DNA from: Daphnia carinata
Lineage: Eukaryota > Arthropoda > Branchiopoda > Diplostraca > Daphniidae
Length of the DNA: 64,000 nt
Direction of reading: 5' to 3'
NCBI RefSeq assembly: GCF_022539665.2
Contig: NC_081340.1
Coordinates: 5,021,357 to 5,085,356, forward strand
Under the pieces are notes generated by a model. It did not search any database. It saw only the letters and a program-made list of their open reading frames with translations, and was not told where the DNA came from. Position numbers and translations under genes: made by a program. Position 1 is the stretch's first letter; each line of letters begins with the position of its first letter. Shown in pieces: positions 25,074-38,800 of the stretch.

Positions 25074-26881
25074 TGGTTTCAATAACTGGGTTGGAAGACG
25101 TGTTTACGACGTGAAATTCGAGTTTGAACTCGTGTATTGGTTTCCCATGTCTTGCGAAGTAGTTAACGTGGAAACCTGGAGATGGTGCTTTCGGTATTAT
25201 GCATCATATTTGAAAGTCCGAACTGTTACAGTGAATAGTAGCATACCACTGTGCATAGCTTTTCCTGGCCAAATCATGGGAAGACAAAACGTATTTTGTG
25301 GGAACGGAAAACGCCATGTGATTCTTCGTTCAGACCTGCCGATAAAAACGGAGGACGGATGCTGATCTGCTAGGCGAGCGGATGCTGTCATATCGTACCA
25401 GACCGACCCCTCGCTGCGTCCAGCCACGATTTTTATCAATAGGCTCCAGTTACGTCTGTCCGATTTCGATAGACCGATTTTCGTCAACACTCTATCTTAG
25501 GCTCCTCCTCCGGAAAGAAGGGAGTACAATATTCATAAAAGTAAACGAATAATGACGACTTACATGTTTTGCCCCTCAATGGGACTTTGAATATTTTGGA
25601 AGCGGAGGCAAAGTAACGTCCATTACAGTCGAAGCTTCGGAAGGCATCAGACAATTAGCCCCAGTGACAAATCGTCGATCGTTCCACACAGATAAGAAAA
25701 CCATTCAAAGCCAGTCAAAAGACCCGCCACGGCGAAGAAGAGGTCATGTAATAATAATAGTAATAAAAAAAGGTTCTTTCTAATGACATACCCTTGAGGG
25801 TCCCACTTTCCCCTCGTCCTTCTGTAATGTAAAGGTTGTATTGACGCTTCCTTTTTTTGATATGACGCGACATACTTTTATGTCGGCATTTTCTTTTCAT
25901 AATGCCGTGGTTCTCTTTTTTCGTACCGTTGTCGAACAAGGCATTTTTCTTTTCTGTAAGGAGGAAAAGAGACATTGCTGAGTGTGTGTGTGGATACCAC
26001 TCGTGTTTATTGATACTAGTAGAACTGTGGTCATCCCGAAGAGACCGGTTTTCTTTATGATCTAACGTTGACCTGATGGATTCGGCTAAAGAAAAAATAG
26101 TAGCCATTTTCTCTCTCAAGTTCAAAACTTTTATGCCGAATTGAAGAATTCCTAACAGCACTTGAAATATATATATTTTTTTCCTCTTGTTGTTTTCGTT
26201 TTTGAAATTCGCCCCAAGTGCTCTCCTTTGGCCGGACTACAAAACAACAACCGCAATTAAATAAATATATATTTTTCAACAAAAAATAAACTTGAAGCAG
26301 AAAAAAATAGAAAAATGGAAAGGAAAAGGGGTGGAATATTTTATTATAAGTGCGCGCGCGGTTCATGAGAGAGTTCGCGGCGGTAGTGGCGGCGACGGCG
26401 GGAGGCGGAGGAGAAGGCAAAGACCTCTTTCTTTTTATTTTTTGGGCTTCTCCGCTCTCGGCACGTCTACGAGACTCAGTAGAGAGCGAGAATTTCTGGC
26501 GTAAAGAGGAGGGGTCCACCGCGGGCATAAGGCGAAAAAGAATAAGAGAGAAGGATCAAGTCACCGTTCCAGTCTAGCCAGACGGCCAGTGATCCTCCGA
26601 GTGGCAAGGGCGCAACATCCCAGTTGAGAGACGCGCGCCCCCCTCGTCCTCTCATAAGCCGTTTTAATGTTTGTTATTATCGTTGGGCTTTGATTGTTTT
26701 TTGCTCTTCGCGTGCTATTTCAATTCGCAGTCAACTTGGTTACTTTTATTATTTGGTTGGGAAGTATTCAAAAATTTTTTTTAAGACAAGAAAAGACATT
26801 GGTCGTTGAAAAACAAAACAAAAAAAAAAATAGTGTGCTGTCTGGAATTTCACCGCAATTCTCAAGCCGGTACCGCGAGAA
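25074..26881. promoter_or_regulatory. Upstream region and probable promoter/5' UTR of papilin
   Basis: Open frames between 25039 and 26600 lack splice context and recognisable domains. From about 26340 to 26620 the sequence becomes much more GC-rich, with CG repeats (gcgcgcg at about 26351-26358) and imperfect GGC/GGA triplet runs (about 26376-26412). Arthropod initiator-like TCAGT occurs at about 26475. This island lies 250-550 bp upstream of the papilin ATG and is the best promoter/5' UTR candidate. Confidence 0.4.
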
Positions 26882-29800
26882 ATGACAATACCCGGTTGGC
26901 ATCGAGGCCGGTAAGTGACTCTTTCCGCCATCTCCTTCGCATTTCCTCAGCGAGTTGAAAAAAAAAAGGATTTGGTAGTTTTTGTTTTGTTTCTTAAATT
27001 ATTTAGTTAACGTTCGTCACGACTTGCTGGATGAATGAGTCGGATTTTGCCGCTTGTCAATTCGTTGTCACGACTTTTTTATTTTTAGGGTCCTTGAAAA
27101 GTGAATAATCGTCCTAATGGGAAAAATGACATGTTAATCAAAGAAAAGGGAGTCCATGAAAGAAGTTGTTTGTCGTGTTTGCTTAGATTTGTCGGGACAA
27201 TGTTGTTTTTCATCGCTTCAAAAAAAAAAGGGAAAGGTCGAATGCGCGTGTATTTGTCCAACCACGTAGTTCACAAAGCGGCGGCTCGTGTGGGTGGGAA
27301 AAGTCAATGCGTATTTTCTTCTGGAGCGAAAAGGCGAAAAAAAAATTGAGGGGGTTGTGAAGAAAATAAAAGAAGAGCATTCCAGCCGGTTGGAACTGAT
27401 TGATAGCTCTTTTTGACTAGTCTTTTTCCCCTTCTGTCTCTTGTCTATTCAGCCCCCCATTTTTAAGTCTACTTCGTTCTGCTTTAACTGTCTTCTGCTC
27501 ATCTACTTTTCGAAGAAATTCCCCCCGTAAAGGCGCATCTCTTTGACAGTGCTCGTACTTTGGCCTCTTCTTTTATTTCAATGAACGCGCGGATTTTGTT
27601 TGAAGAAAAAATAAAGAACGGAAAAGAGAAAAAAAAACATGGGCGAGGGTGATGCGGGGGCGGAAAGCTATAGGTGGAAAGCTTCTTCAACAATTGCGAT
27701 GACAGACGAAAGAATATCCCTGTAGGTTGTCGAGATGAATGAGCAGTGAAGTCTGTCCCCAAAACATTTGTTCTCAGGCACATAAAAAAAGAGAGAGAAA
27801 AGAAACGAGCCAATCTCCATTTTTATCCGATTGCTGTCGTGGCAGTTTTCAAAGAAGAACATATTCCCTTTTTTTTTACTGTCTAATCAGCCAACCGTGT
27901 TGGACATTTTTCTTTTCGGTTGGGAACAGAAGAAGGGAAAGGTACACGTTAAAAGGATGGTTCTGTTTTTTTTTGCCCGATTTCCTTTTTTGATGGTTAT
28001 AGTTTTGCGGAGAGTGCCATCTTTGTGAACATTCCTATTCAGGTCAAGCTTTTTTTTTTTGTCGTTTTACAGCATTTTTTCGATGCAAAATTTTGAACTG
28101 GCTGATTGAAGTCAATTCTTTGATTCACGCCATAGATAATAAGCTTGTTTTTGAAAAGAAAAAAAAACATTGTGTTAATGCTCTTTTTCCATGAGGGAGA
28201 AGCATTACATCCATTGTTTTTGCCTATTCAAACAAAAAGAAGACGAAAACAAGTTACGATGCGCTTCATGTTTCGCCGAATCTTCTTCTTTTAATGCCCG
28301 CTTTTTTTTTTTTGTTCTTAGGCTGTTTTTCTTTCCCCTCGGGTTGACCATCTGGTTTAAGGTGTTCATATACGCATTATAACGAGACCACACAGGTCAC
28401 AAAAAAAAAAGGCATAGGCGGAGCATTTTTTTTTCATGAGGGTCAGGAAAATTTGATGGGTCAGCTGGCAAAGAGGCCAACCTGAGGGATGTGGTCTACC
28501 AGGCCAATAAGGCATTAAAGATTGAAGAGAAGAGGGGGGTGCGCTCGTAGTCCGGTGCACTACGGTTATATAGACTCCTATAATGTAAGATGAGACGCTG
28601 AGGAATCTTGAGGAACACGACACATATTTTCAACACAACGAGCCAGAAAGGATAAGGTGAGACAGGCCCTTAAAAAAAAATCCGTTGCACAACGACTCGT
28701 AACGGTGTGATCGGAACACGTCTCGTAACCTATTGTAGACGGACTTAAATATAAGCCAGCGTGATTACCAACGATTGAGTTACGTTACATACCACCACGA
28801 CCGAAATGGCCCTCCTATTTTGAATAGAAAATGCCCCCTTTTTTTTTCTCCTTCACGGCTGATGTTATAAACTTGGAGGGAATGTGTCAACCCTCTAGGT
28901 CGTATTTTCTCGTGACGAGGAAAAAAAAAAGAAACGAATAATAATAAGGGGACCTTAAAAAAAAAATCCCTACATCGATTTGTAGGAACAAGAATTCCGG
29001 GTTAGGCATGTTTTGGTACACTCATCATATTGTATGCAGCATTTCCCTTTCGTTCAAGCGTCGCTATCATCTTGGTAAATTTATTCTGGTTATAAATTTA
29101 TAAATGCTGTACATCAGAACGATCATTTCTCTTACACACGTGTGGGATTTGTATGAGTGAGTGAGTGTGCAAACGGTTGATATGAATTTTTATTTATTAT
29201 TTTTTTTTTCTCGCTCTCTCTCTACACATGAATATTGCATTATCTGTGCCGGAAAAGCGTTGCCTCCCTCTTCCTGCTTTTTTATTTTTGGACTGTTGAT
29301 CGAACGATTTTTAAATGAATGAATTATAAAAAAAAAATGTGGATCAATAGGAGAATTAGGTCTCTACGGTGGGCGTCGATTCAGGGTCGATGCACTGGCT
29401 GATTGAGGGGGATGGTTCTACGTAATAGTCAACATTTTGAAGAAGAGGCGGACTATTTGATATAAATAGCAGGATAAAAGCCTGGGCCATCTGGTCCGTG
29501 TCTTTTAAGTACTTGTGTGTGTATGGACGTTGTATAAAAATAGGATGAATAATTCAGGAATAAAAAGGGAGAAAAAAAGCCAAGAGATGGGAGAAAGTAT
29601 TGGAATCGCAACGGGTGGCCCACATCCCTCTGGTTAAAGGATTTTTTTGTATAGGGCAAACAAGCGACGGGCACTTTAAATGGAATGTCCCGTTGACGAT
29701 TTGTCTAGTGAAAAATGCTAATTTGTTGAAAGTCCACATCCATCAGTACTAAACTTAGGAATATTTCCCACTTTTCAATCGACTTTTTTGTTTTTCTCTT

Positions 29801-32800
29801 TGCTTAACCGCATACAAACAATTGTTTTTTTTTTTGCTTCATTGATGGAACTTCTTCGTTTAACAGCAACTGAAAAAAAAATGATGGGCAGGCCCAAATG
29901 GATGGGGAAACACAACACAACAAAAAATGGCCGGAAGCGCAAGGCTAGTCACGCGCGCCTAGTGACAGGAGCTGTCAAAACAGTCCCGATCGAGACGTGT
30001 TTAGCCTTCAACTTTTCGATCAATGAACTTTGTGCTTTGTTATCGCTTAACCTAAGTTTATGTTTGGCATTTTTCTGCGTAACTCGAGTCCTTTTTTTAG
30101 GGCCTTGTTTGTTGATTGCGAATTTTATCATCCGTGTAACTGGCATTATTTTTTCTTTAGCCAGACGGTGTATGTAGACAGAACTAGTTTTTGAGCGGTG
30201 CGCAGGTTTCCAATGACGCGCTAACGTAGAATTAGAAGTTACCTGTAGCTGATTAGCGTCAGAGTGGTTCGATTCCACCTTCTGGGTGAATATAATATAA
30301 TTCTTTTCGACAGTTGAGAGGTTAACCTCGCATGAAACAGATTATCGGGAAGCTTGAACGTAGCAGGAACCTGATACTGATTGACGGGAGGAGGGTCAAG
30401 CGTATAATGAATGATGAAAGTAAACTTGAAACGTTGTTCAGAATAACGTCTTGGGGTAAAAAAACAAAAATGAAGGGGGATTTATTTTTTAAAAAATTGT
30501 TGTTTTTCCGAAGCCCTAAAGGTTTTTCGTTATTTTTCTCCGACCGCGATTATCCGTTCAACAAATACGGAGTATATCATTTTTGATTTTCCCTCGCTCA
30601 TCGATCACGAACTGGCCGTAAAACCACTCCCACTCGCAGCCTTGCATACGTCAGCTTGATCGATTCATCATCGATGGCTTTCGATACCCATAGTATTTTT
30701 TTTGAGAAAAGATAAATTTCCAGGTATTCTCCTCAAAACAACACAAAGAAATGCCAGCCGTGATTCCCATTATTTGTATAGTCAAGGCAAGAAGCCAAAG
30801 CAGACAGTTCCAAAAACGGGGGGGTATATTGCCGAACGTTATGGTCTGGAGGAAGTCACGAAATTCGAAGCAAAAGGAGAAAAACGGGCGCCCGACGACA
30901 CCATTTGTGAAATGCGCCGTTTCTTAAAAACCACCTGGTGCGCGTCTTTATTTAAAAGAAAAGAGCAAAAACGAAAAAAAGGTGCTCGTCCTTGAAGGAT
31001 GATTTCAATTGTTCAGTATCAAAAACCTGACTCACCGTGAAAAAAAAAAAATACAACAAATAAAAACCTCCCAAAAAGAAGGGGGTGGTATCTCATTGTC
31101 TTGTAAAATGCGGGCGCATCTCATTTGATGCACGGTCATCGATGTTTGATGTTTTCCTAATTTTGCGTCACCAAAGGTGGGCACAAAATTGATTGAAGAC
31201 TGCGAATGTATTGACTCTTTTGGCCGTTTCTTGTTTGACCATCGATATACGCACAATCTCCATCGGGTTTTCCTATAAGGTCAACACTAGTCGATTGTGT
31301 GTTTTGTTGTTGTTGAAAAACGGTCCGCGTTTATCTTTCATTCCTTTTTTGTTTAGCGCAAAGACAACTTCTTAAATGGATGGCGATGGAGGCCTTATCG
31401 ATAAATGTCTGGGTTTCTTCACCACTTGCTAACAGCGTTCGTGTTTGAATAGTCGGGAAAAAAACACAACAAGAAATCTGTGTTTATATTAGTGATCCAA
31501 TGTCGCAACCCTCAGTCTGGTTGTCTTTCTTTATTATTCATTTTTTATTTTCTTAAGTTGTTTTCTTTTATTTTGAAAAAAAAAATTGCAGACGGGTGTA
31601 ATGGGAATGATATCGCATTACAGGAAAATGCGGATTTTTCACCGCACCACTGAATTGTTCTCTATTTTCTGTGTTTGTGTGTGTGATCAAACCTCATCTT
31701 ACCTGTCGGTATTTTTATTTTCAGGTTATTATTGTGGGTGCTGGCCACCGCCTTCATCGCTGCAACCGTTGACGTAAGTATACGTTACCCATAGAATAAC
31801 GAAAAGGGCTGTACTTCTGCGGTTGTCATCGCCTCTAGCGATATTCATTATCAAATGCAAATCATCGTGACACACTGACAAGTCCCAGCCTCTTTTCATT
31901 CTTCAAACATAACAGACAACTACGTGGGTGGGTTGGCTGCTGCTTCATTTCAATCTTTTCGGTCTTCCCTTTCAGGCATCGAATTTGAATTTTCAAAAAA
32001 TAAAATATTATTTTCCGAATAGGCCGATGGGTAGAAACAATAGGATTCTTCTTTCTCTCCCCCCAAACACGTCTCTATGTCTACAGTTTGAGGAAAGTCG
32101 AGGGCCAAATATAATTTGATTGCGTCACGCTATGGGCCCTCTCTCGCGATATACATCTCGGATGGAAAAAAAAACACCAAGAGATTGTTGATTCAAGTAG
32201 AGATAAGAGAAAGAGGAGGGAATCTGTGAGATCGAAAGTCAAATAGGTTTTCTTTTTTTGTTTCTTCTTTTGTTTTTGGGGCCTTTGTGTGATTTTTCAC
32301 CGCCGTTTGGGTTTCTCCCGTATTTGGTTTTAGGGCGGGAAACTCGGATCATTCGAAAGCGGTGCGATAAACAATTTTCAATTAAACTCGGAGCACACGA
32401 TAATTCACTTAGCTTTTTGTCATCGATTATCCCCCCACGAAAAAGATGTTTCGAATCTTGTTTCTGATAGCACCGCAACATCTCGGGATTTTTCACGCGA
32501 AAGCCGGTGGGAATGTTCGGGTCGTAGAAATATAAAAAAAAAATGGGATAAATCATTCAAATAACAATAAATCATTCTTTTTTTTTTTCGAGATGAAAAT
32601 CTTGTGAATTTATATCCATTTTTTTTATTCGTATAATTGCCAAGTCATCATTGAAAACAATTTAACGAGCGGCTTTTCTTGTTTCCCCCTCGAATCAAAA
32701 TAGAAGACGAGTGCTAAACGTTAATAATCCATCAATTGTTCCCCCGTAGATCTTAGGGAATTTCTCCGTTTAATTTGGCTATTGTTGCTCGGTGTAGTGA

Positions 32801-35800
32801 ATTAATAAAGAATTCATTTTTTTTTTAAAGAAGAATAAAAAAAAAAAGAATCTTAACACACAATGGCGTGTCTATGAACCGTTTAACGGTTGGGATATGT
32901 AACGTCTCCTCGACACAAGATTGAATATTCCGTTCTCAATTTCTTGGGGCTGTAAAACTTTCCTTCCCCTCCATTTTTTTTTTTCGGATATGATGAAAGG
33001 CAATTTTTTTTTTCTTGAATAGTCACCCTCCGCCACAGCAAGGGGTGAGAAATAACAACTGCCTCCTTTTCCTTCCCCTTATTCTTCTGAAACCACAGAG
33101 CCGACCAAGTCACGAACTTCGTGGCCTTTTTTTTTTTTTTTTTTTTTTCCTTCTTCCTCTTTGGTGTTGATCTGTTGTGTCAGAAATTTTTTTTTCCTGC
33201 GAACTAGACGAATTTTCTCTCATCAGCACACCTCGTTTGACTCATTAGGCTTTTCTATGTCTGTGTTCCCCGTCTATGCCTCTATTTTCGTGCTCCGAAT
33301 AGACCCGAGAACAGAGCGAAGCCACTGGTGCTATTATGGCTACCATCATCACTCGTCGAGTCAGTCATTTTAAATTTAAATGTCCCGAGCTCTGCTGTCA
33401 CTCACCAAAGAAAGAAGTTAACAACGAACGTACATTTACCTCGGTGACTCACACCCCTCCCTAGATTGCCTTTGGTTGTTTCTCCCGTTTTTCCTTGTCT
33501 AAGAATCGGAATGCTAAGTAGATGACATTCTTGGACTGATATAGACACACACACTTAAGGAATTGACACTACGGGATGTTTTTTTTTTTTAAGCTTCTTC
33601 GTTTCAATTTTACACCGTCTGACGAAGATTGAGGCCACGTTGTCTACGACTTGTCGTATGTGATCGTTGCCTTTGATTTGAAAGCGATACTCAATCACGC
33701 TGCACGAAATCCATCTCCCGAAAAAGGGGTTCTGTTTCGTCTGCTGGCTGGCAGGTGTCGATTGCACACCGCAGAAATCTCAGCTGTGTCACAGGTGCTT
33801 TAATGTCCCATCTGCCCAGGTGGGCAAAAAAACAAACAAAACAACAGTTCTCGCCTGACAGGATAATGTTTACAAGATTTGCTGTCTGATGCGGTTCATT
33901 TAGTTTTTTTCCACGGGAGGAACAGTAAACAAATATTTACGTCAAACCGAAAGCGACGTCCTTGGCCATACCTATTGTGCCGACATTTGGAAATGCCTTT
34001 AAAAAAAAATTTGCATGCAAGAAGAAAAGAAAAGTAAAAATGAGACGGGAAACTATTGCCAAGGTTTTTTGCCGCTGGGATTTTTTTGGAAAATATAAAT
34101 CTAATCTTTTCAAATGTTACCCTTGATAATCCATCATCGTAGCAATTTGAACTTGATGAAGTTTCGTTGTTGTAGTGCAACCCTGCATTTGGGGGTTTCA
34201 TTTTTTTAGAGCAGTTTCCTATAAATAGTTTGTTGATGGATGTGTACGATGTAGTTGATTTTATGAATTCATAACTATGATTTCTTTTCATTTTTACAGA
34301 GTCATTTGGATGCAGACCATGGACGATCGACGCGACATAAAAGGCAACATCGAGGCAGCAGATCGTCGTTTATCTTGACAGATTTCGTCGGCGTGCCGGA
34401 TCCAGAAGCGGATGTCATTAGCCTACAATCTACATTGGAATCGGGCATCTGGTCCGAGTGGTCCGATCAGTCGGAATGCTCTCGTACATGTGGCGGAGGC
34501 GTATCGACCCAGACCCGTGAATGCCTACAGCGAGGGTAAGTTTACTTTTTTTTTTCGTGAATTGTCTTATTACCATTATTATTCTTATAGCTTACACGAG
34601 TAGCTTTCCACATTACACGCATAACATCAAAACGTTGTCCCTTACGGCCCCGCGTCCTTGGGCCGGGCAGTCTAGACTCCACAGGCATCCGGAAAGACAA
34701 TACTTTCCATGTTGGAAAATCCCACATTTATTTTTTTTTTCTGTTCCATTTTAGGAAACCAAATAAATTAGAATTTAGATGATTTGAATTTATATTTAAA
34801 TATATATTGATTTACATGTTATTTATATAGAGCTGAAGATGAAACATCAGACACCCCGTGCGTTGGCGCAACGAAGCGGCACCACTCGTGCAACATTCAG
34901 GCAAGTCACGATCCTCCCCCTTCTTTTACCCTCTTTCTTTTGATAACGATTTCATTATGTGAAAGCGTCTAAACAATTTCTTTTTCCTACCCTCGGCTCA
35001 TCTGCCTTCTCCCCCCCCCCCCCCTCTCGAACCATCCACTCCATCTCCCAATGAGTGAGATGTTTTCGGCGTGACTCAGCCTTGTGCCAACTGATTAATG
35101 GTTACCCAATGATTGATTTATTTTATTACTACCAGGAGTGCCCAGCCGACACACAAGACTTCCGGTCGGAGCAATGTTCACGATTCAACGGAGTTCCATT
35201 TGAAAATCGCTATTACGAGTACGATTTATTTTTGCACAAACATGACATCATCAGCGAACCCCTTTTTTCTTAATGTTTTCTAATTATTATAGATGGGTCC
35301 CGTATACGAGAGCGCCCAACAAGTGTGAGCTGAATTGCATGCCGAAAGGCGAAAGATTTTATTACCGACACAGGCGCAAAGTCATTGACGGAACACGATG
35401 TGACGAACAAGAAGGCACCGACGTCTGCGTTGCTGGCCAATGTTTGGTATGTGTATTTTTATTTCATTAGAATTTTATGCATGACTCAGGCGGAAAATGT
35501 CAAGTGATTAATCTTGTCAACAGCCTGTCGGCTGCGATTCGATGTTGGGCTCAACGGCTAAAGAAGACCAATGCCGTGTGTGCGGTGGTGACGGAACAAC
35601 TTGCACATCTGTTCAAGGAATAGCTCAGCAAAACGACTTTCAAACAGGTACGTAGGTTTGTTAACTCGTTTTTTTTTTTTTTGTTTTTTTTTTTTGGCCT
35701 TAAGGGTCTAATAGATTATCCTTTAAATGGCACTATCTCCCAACAGGTTACAATGACGTTTTGCTCATTCCGGTTGGCGCCACAAACATAAAGATTCGCG

Positions 35801-38800
35801 AAGTCAAGTCGTCAAACAATTATCTTGGTAAAAAATAAAAAAATAAATTGCCATTTTATTTTTAAATCTTAAAGAATTTTCCTTTTATTCCTAAAAACGA
35901 TGTTTAGCTATCCGCAACATAACGGGGCACTATTATCTCAACGGAAATTGGCGAATCGATTTCCCGCGCGAGATGAAATTTGCTGGCACTACGTTCCACT
36001 ACGAACGTAAACCCCACGCATTTATCGCTCCCGAAACGATCACGGCTCTGGGTCCGACTAGCGAAGCTCTCTACGTCGTCTTGCTCTACCAGGAGCCTAA
36101 TCCCGGCATCGAGTACGAGTACAGTTTCCCCAGAGATGTACAACTACCCACTGGCGGTGACAGTTACAACTGGATCTACGGAGCCTGGAGTGATTGCACT
36201 GCCAGTTGCGGCGGAGGTAGGCTTTAAAAGCTTCAACTTTTGTTCTTTACAAGTTCTTAATTGACGTTTTTTTCTCTTGAAAATGTCAGGCATTCAAACG
36301 AGGAATGTTAGTTGCGCCAAGACGAGTGATTTTGAAATGGTTTCCGAAGACTTATGTGATCCCCAATTACAGCCTTCAGTGAACAGAACTTGCGCTACAG
36401 AGGCATGTGATCCTAGGTAAGTCACGTACAAAATGTCTCAACATATCCTTGTTAAATCTGTTTATTTTTTAAATATGTTTTTGGCAGTTGGTTCATTGGC
36501 AATTGGACGAAATGTTCCAGCAATTGCCAAGCGGGAATCCAATTTCGCACAGTTTATTGCCAGCAAGTTATTGCTGGTTCCATGCAGTCTGTCATCAACG
36601 ACAGCATCTGCGTTAACGCTATCGGACCAACGCCATCATCAATTCAGGAATGCAATAAAGAAGCTGTCTGCCCTCAATTCCACATTGGCGAATGGGGACC
36701 GGTATATTAAGTTAACTAAGGGTACAAATTTATTTCAAACTACTGACAGATTTTTTAAATTATCCCAGTGCGATAAACTGTGCGGAGATGGAACACGTCA
36801 TCGCAAAGTCACGTGCTTTCGCAAAACAGACGATCGCATTGAACAGCTTGCCGATTCCGATTGTGAAGGTGAAGTTCCAGCTCGTACTGAATCCTGTTTC
36901 AAACGGCCTTGCGAAGGTGTAGACTGGATAACATCCCCGTGGTCAGGCGTAAGTTTAGCATCTCTATTCGTTTCGTGCATTCATTTCTTAAAACTCCGTT
37001 TATCACGTCAGTGCAAGGATAAGTGTGGGCTCGAATATGAAACACGAAGAGCACAATGCGTTTCGCCTAAAGGAAAGATTTATCCAGACGAGTTTTGTCA
37101 CGCATACCGTCGACCGGCATTGAACCGCACGTGTGCCGACGCCACTCCATGCAAATACGTCTGGTTTGCCTCCCAATGGAGCGCGGTATTTGAATCACAT
37201 TGTTTTTCTTCTTGTACAATCATGAATAATAATCTCGATTTATCTTTTGTAGTGCTCGTCAGACTGTGGTGCTGGAATTCAGTCCCGGTGGGTGTTCTGC
37301 GGCACAATGGATGGCGGGGTCCCCGCTAAAGTCGGTGACGAGAACTGCGATCCAGAGAAGAGATACGAGAACACAACCGAATGCCACGTGCCGGCTGATC
37401 AGTGCAAGGGTGCTTGGTTCGCTGGACCTTGGAGCGAGGTATTTGACCTTGTTCTTTTGTTTGTCCGTTTTGGTGTCGATCTTTTCTAGTAATCTCCGCT
37501 GTTCCGGCGTGCGTAAGACATGAATCTCAACGCGTTTCTTTTTTGTTATCTAAAATTGGCAGTGTTCGAAGACGTGTGGATCTGGAAGCCGGACGAGACC
37601 GATTTTATGTCTCGTTAACAATGAAAAAGCTGCTGATATTAAACTGTGCGGAGTGGATACCATCCCATCTGCCGAGGAGAAATGCAATACACAGGCGTGT
37701 AGCGAAGAACCTACACCTGAAGGAACAACCGAAACACCTTTAGTTGAAGTCTGTGAAGAAGTTGAAGAAGAAGGGGAAGATGGAGAAGAAGGAGAGGAAG
37801 AAGAAGGAGAGGAGGTGGTTGAAGAATTAATTGAAGAATCAAGCGGATCAAATCTCGGAATGGAACCATCCTCTGGTTCCGGAAGCATGGAGAATCTTGC
37901 TGTGGATATGTCAGCTGAAGGATCTGGGGATATGGAACCTGAATCGGTAAAGCTGCAATGAAATGATAGTTGATTTGAACTTGTTATTAGATTTTGAATG
38001 ATTATAGTCGGGACTTGGATTGATTCTTGGCGGAATGACTGCCCCACCAACGGTGATGGAAGGATCGAGTGAACCGGATGGTTTGATACGAAAACGAAGA
38101 CAAGCGCCTGCTGAGGAACTACTCCTTTCCGGCGAAGGATCTGGATCTGGAATGAGTTCCGGTCAGGGCTCTGGATTAGGTTCCGGAATCATTCTTGGCG
38201 AATCGGGATCCGGTATCGATGGTATGGATCCTGAACTTGAGGTCGAGGAGGAAATGAACGTAATCGAAACTAAGAACGGACTTCTCCAAGCAGAAAACGT
38301 TTTGCTCGTCACCTGTAAGAGTTATCTTTTTTTTTTTTAATCAATAAAATATCGATTGCTAAATATTATTTATATTAACAGCCAAACCAACGACCGCTAA
38401 GCCATCTGGTACCGAAGCTCCCACACAAAAGCCAAGTGCAGATGATACAAAGGAAGCCTCTACTGTGAAGCCAGGCGAAGATGTGATGGAGACATCCACT
38501 GAGAAACCAAGCAAAGATGTTAAGGATGCCACTACCGTGAAGCCAAGCAAAGATGCTAAGGATGCATCTACGGTGAAGCCAAGCAAAGATGCTAAGGGTG
38601 CATCAACAGTGAAGCCAAGCAAAGATGCTAAGAAGGAGACAACTACTCAAAAACCTGCCAAAGCCACAACAAAGAAACCGAGTGTTGAAATTATTGAAAG
38701 CGATAAAATGAAAACTAAACCACCTGGACGATCCAAGGCGAAGAGCTTCCCAGGAAAGAAGAAGAAGGTGAAGGTCTGTCGTGTGGTTACACCAGAGAAA

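Larger units (their letters stand above)
34300..36216 (+). other. Papilin: pro-segment, TSP1-1, ADAMTS cysteine-rich and spacer (exons 3-9)
   Basis: Exon 3 begins with a basic pro-segment containing RHKR (34333-34344), then the first thrombospondin repeat ([20 protein letters not shown]). Exons 4-7 give the ADAMTS cysteine-rich region ([10 protein letters not shown]...[17 protein letters not shown]...[11 protein letters not shown]). Exons 8-9 give the spacer ([46 protein letters not shown]), residues about 249-362. A second TSP1 starts at the end of exon 9 ([16 protein letters not shown]). This cassette defines ADAMTS-like/papilin proteins and binds matrix rather than catalysing cleavage. Confidence 0.93.

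Noticed and set aside
25039-25490. Open frames on both strands as a gene between the microgene and papilin
   Set aside because: No recognisable domain, and no splice context beyond what is used for the microgene candidate. The two strands share the open region, which suggests chance.
26055-26577. Overlapping open frames in the GC-rich block upstream of papilin
   Set aside because: Simple GGC/GGA repeats produce Gly/Arg and Pro/Ala translations in several frames. It fits a promoter or 5' UTR better than coding sequence.
30246-30290. Functional tRNA gene
   Set aside because: A and B boxes are only 10 bp apart and there is no anticodon arm, so no cloverleaf can form.
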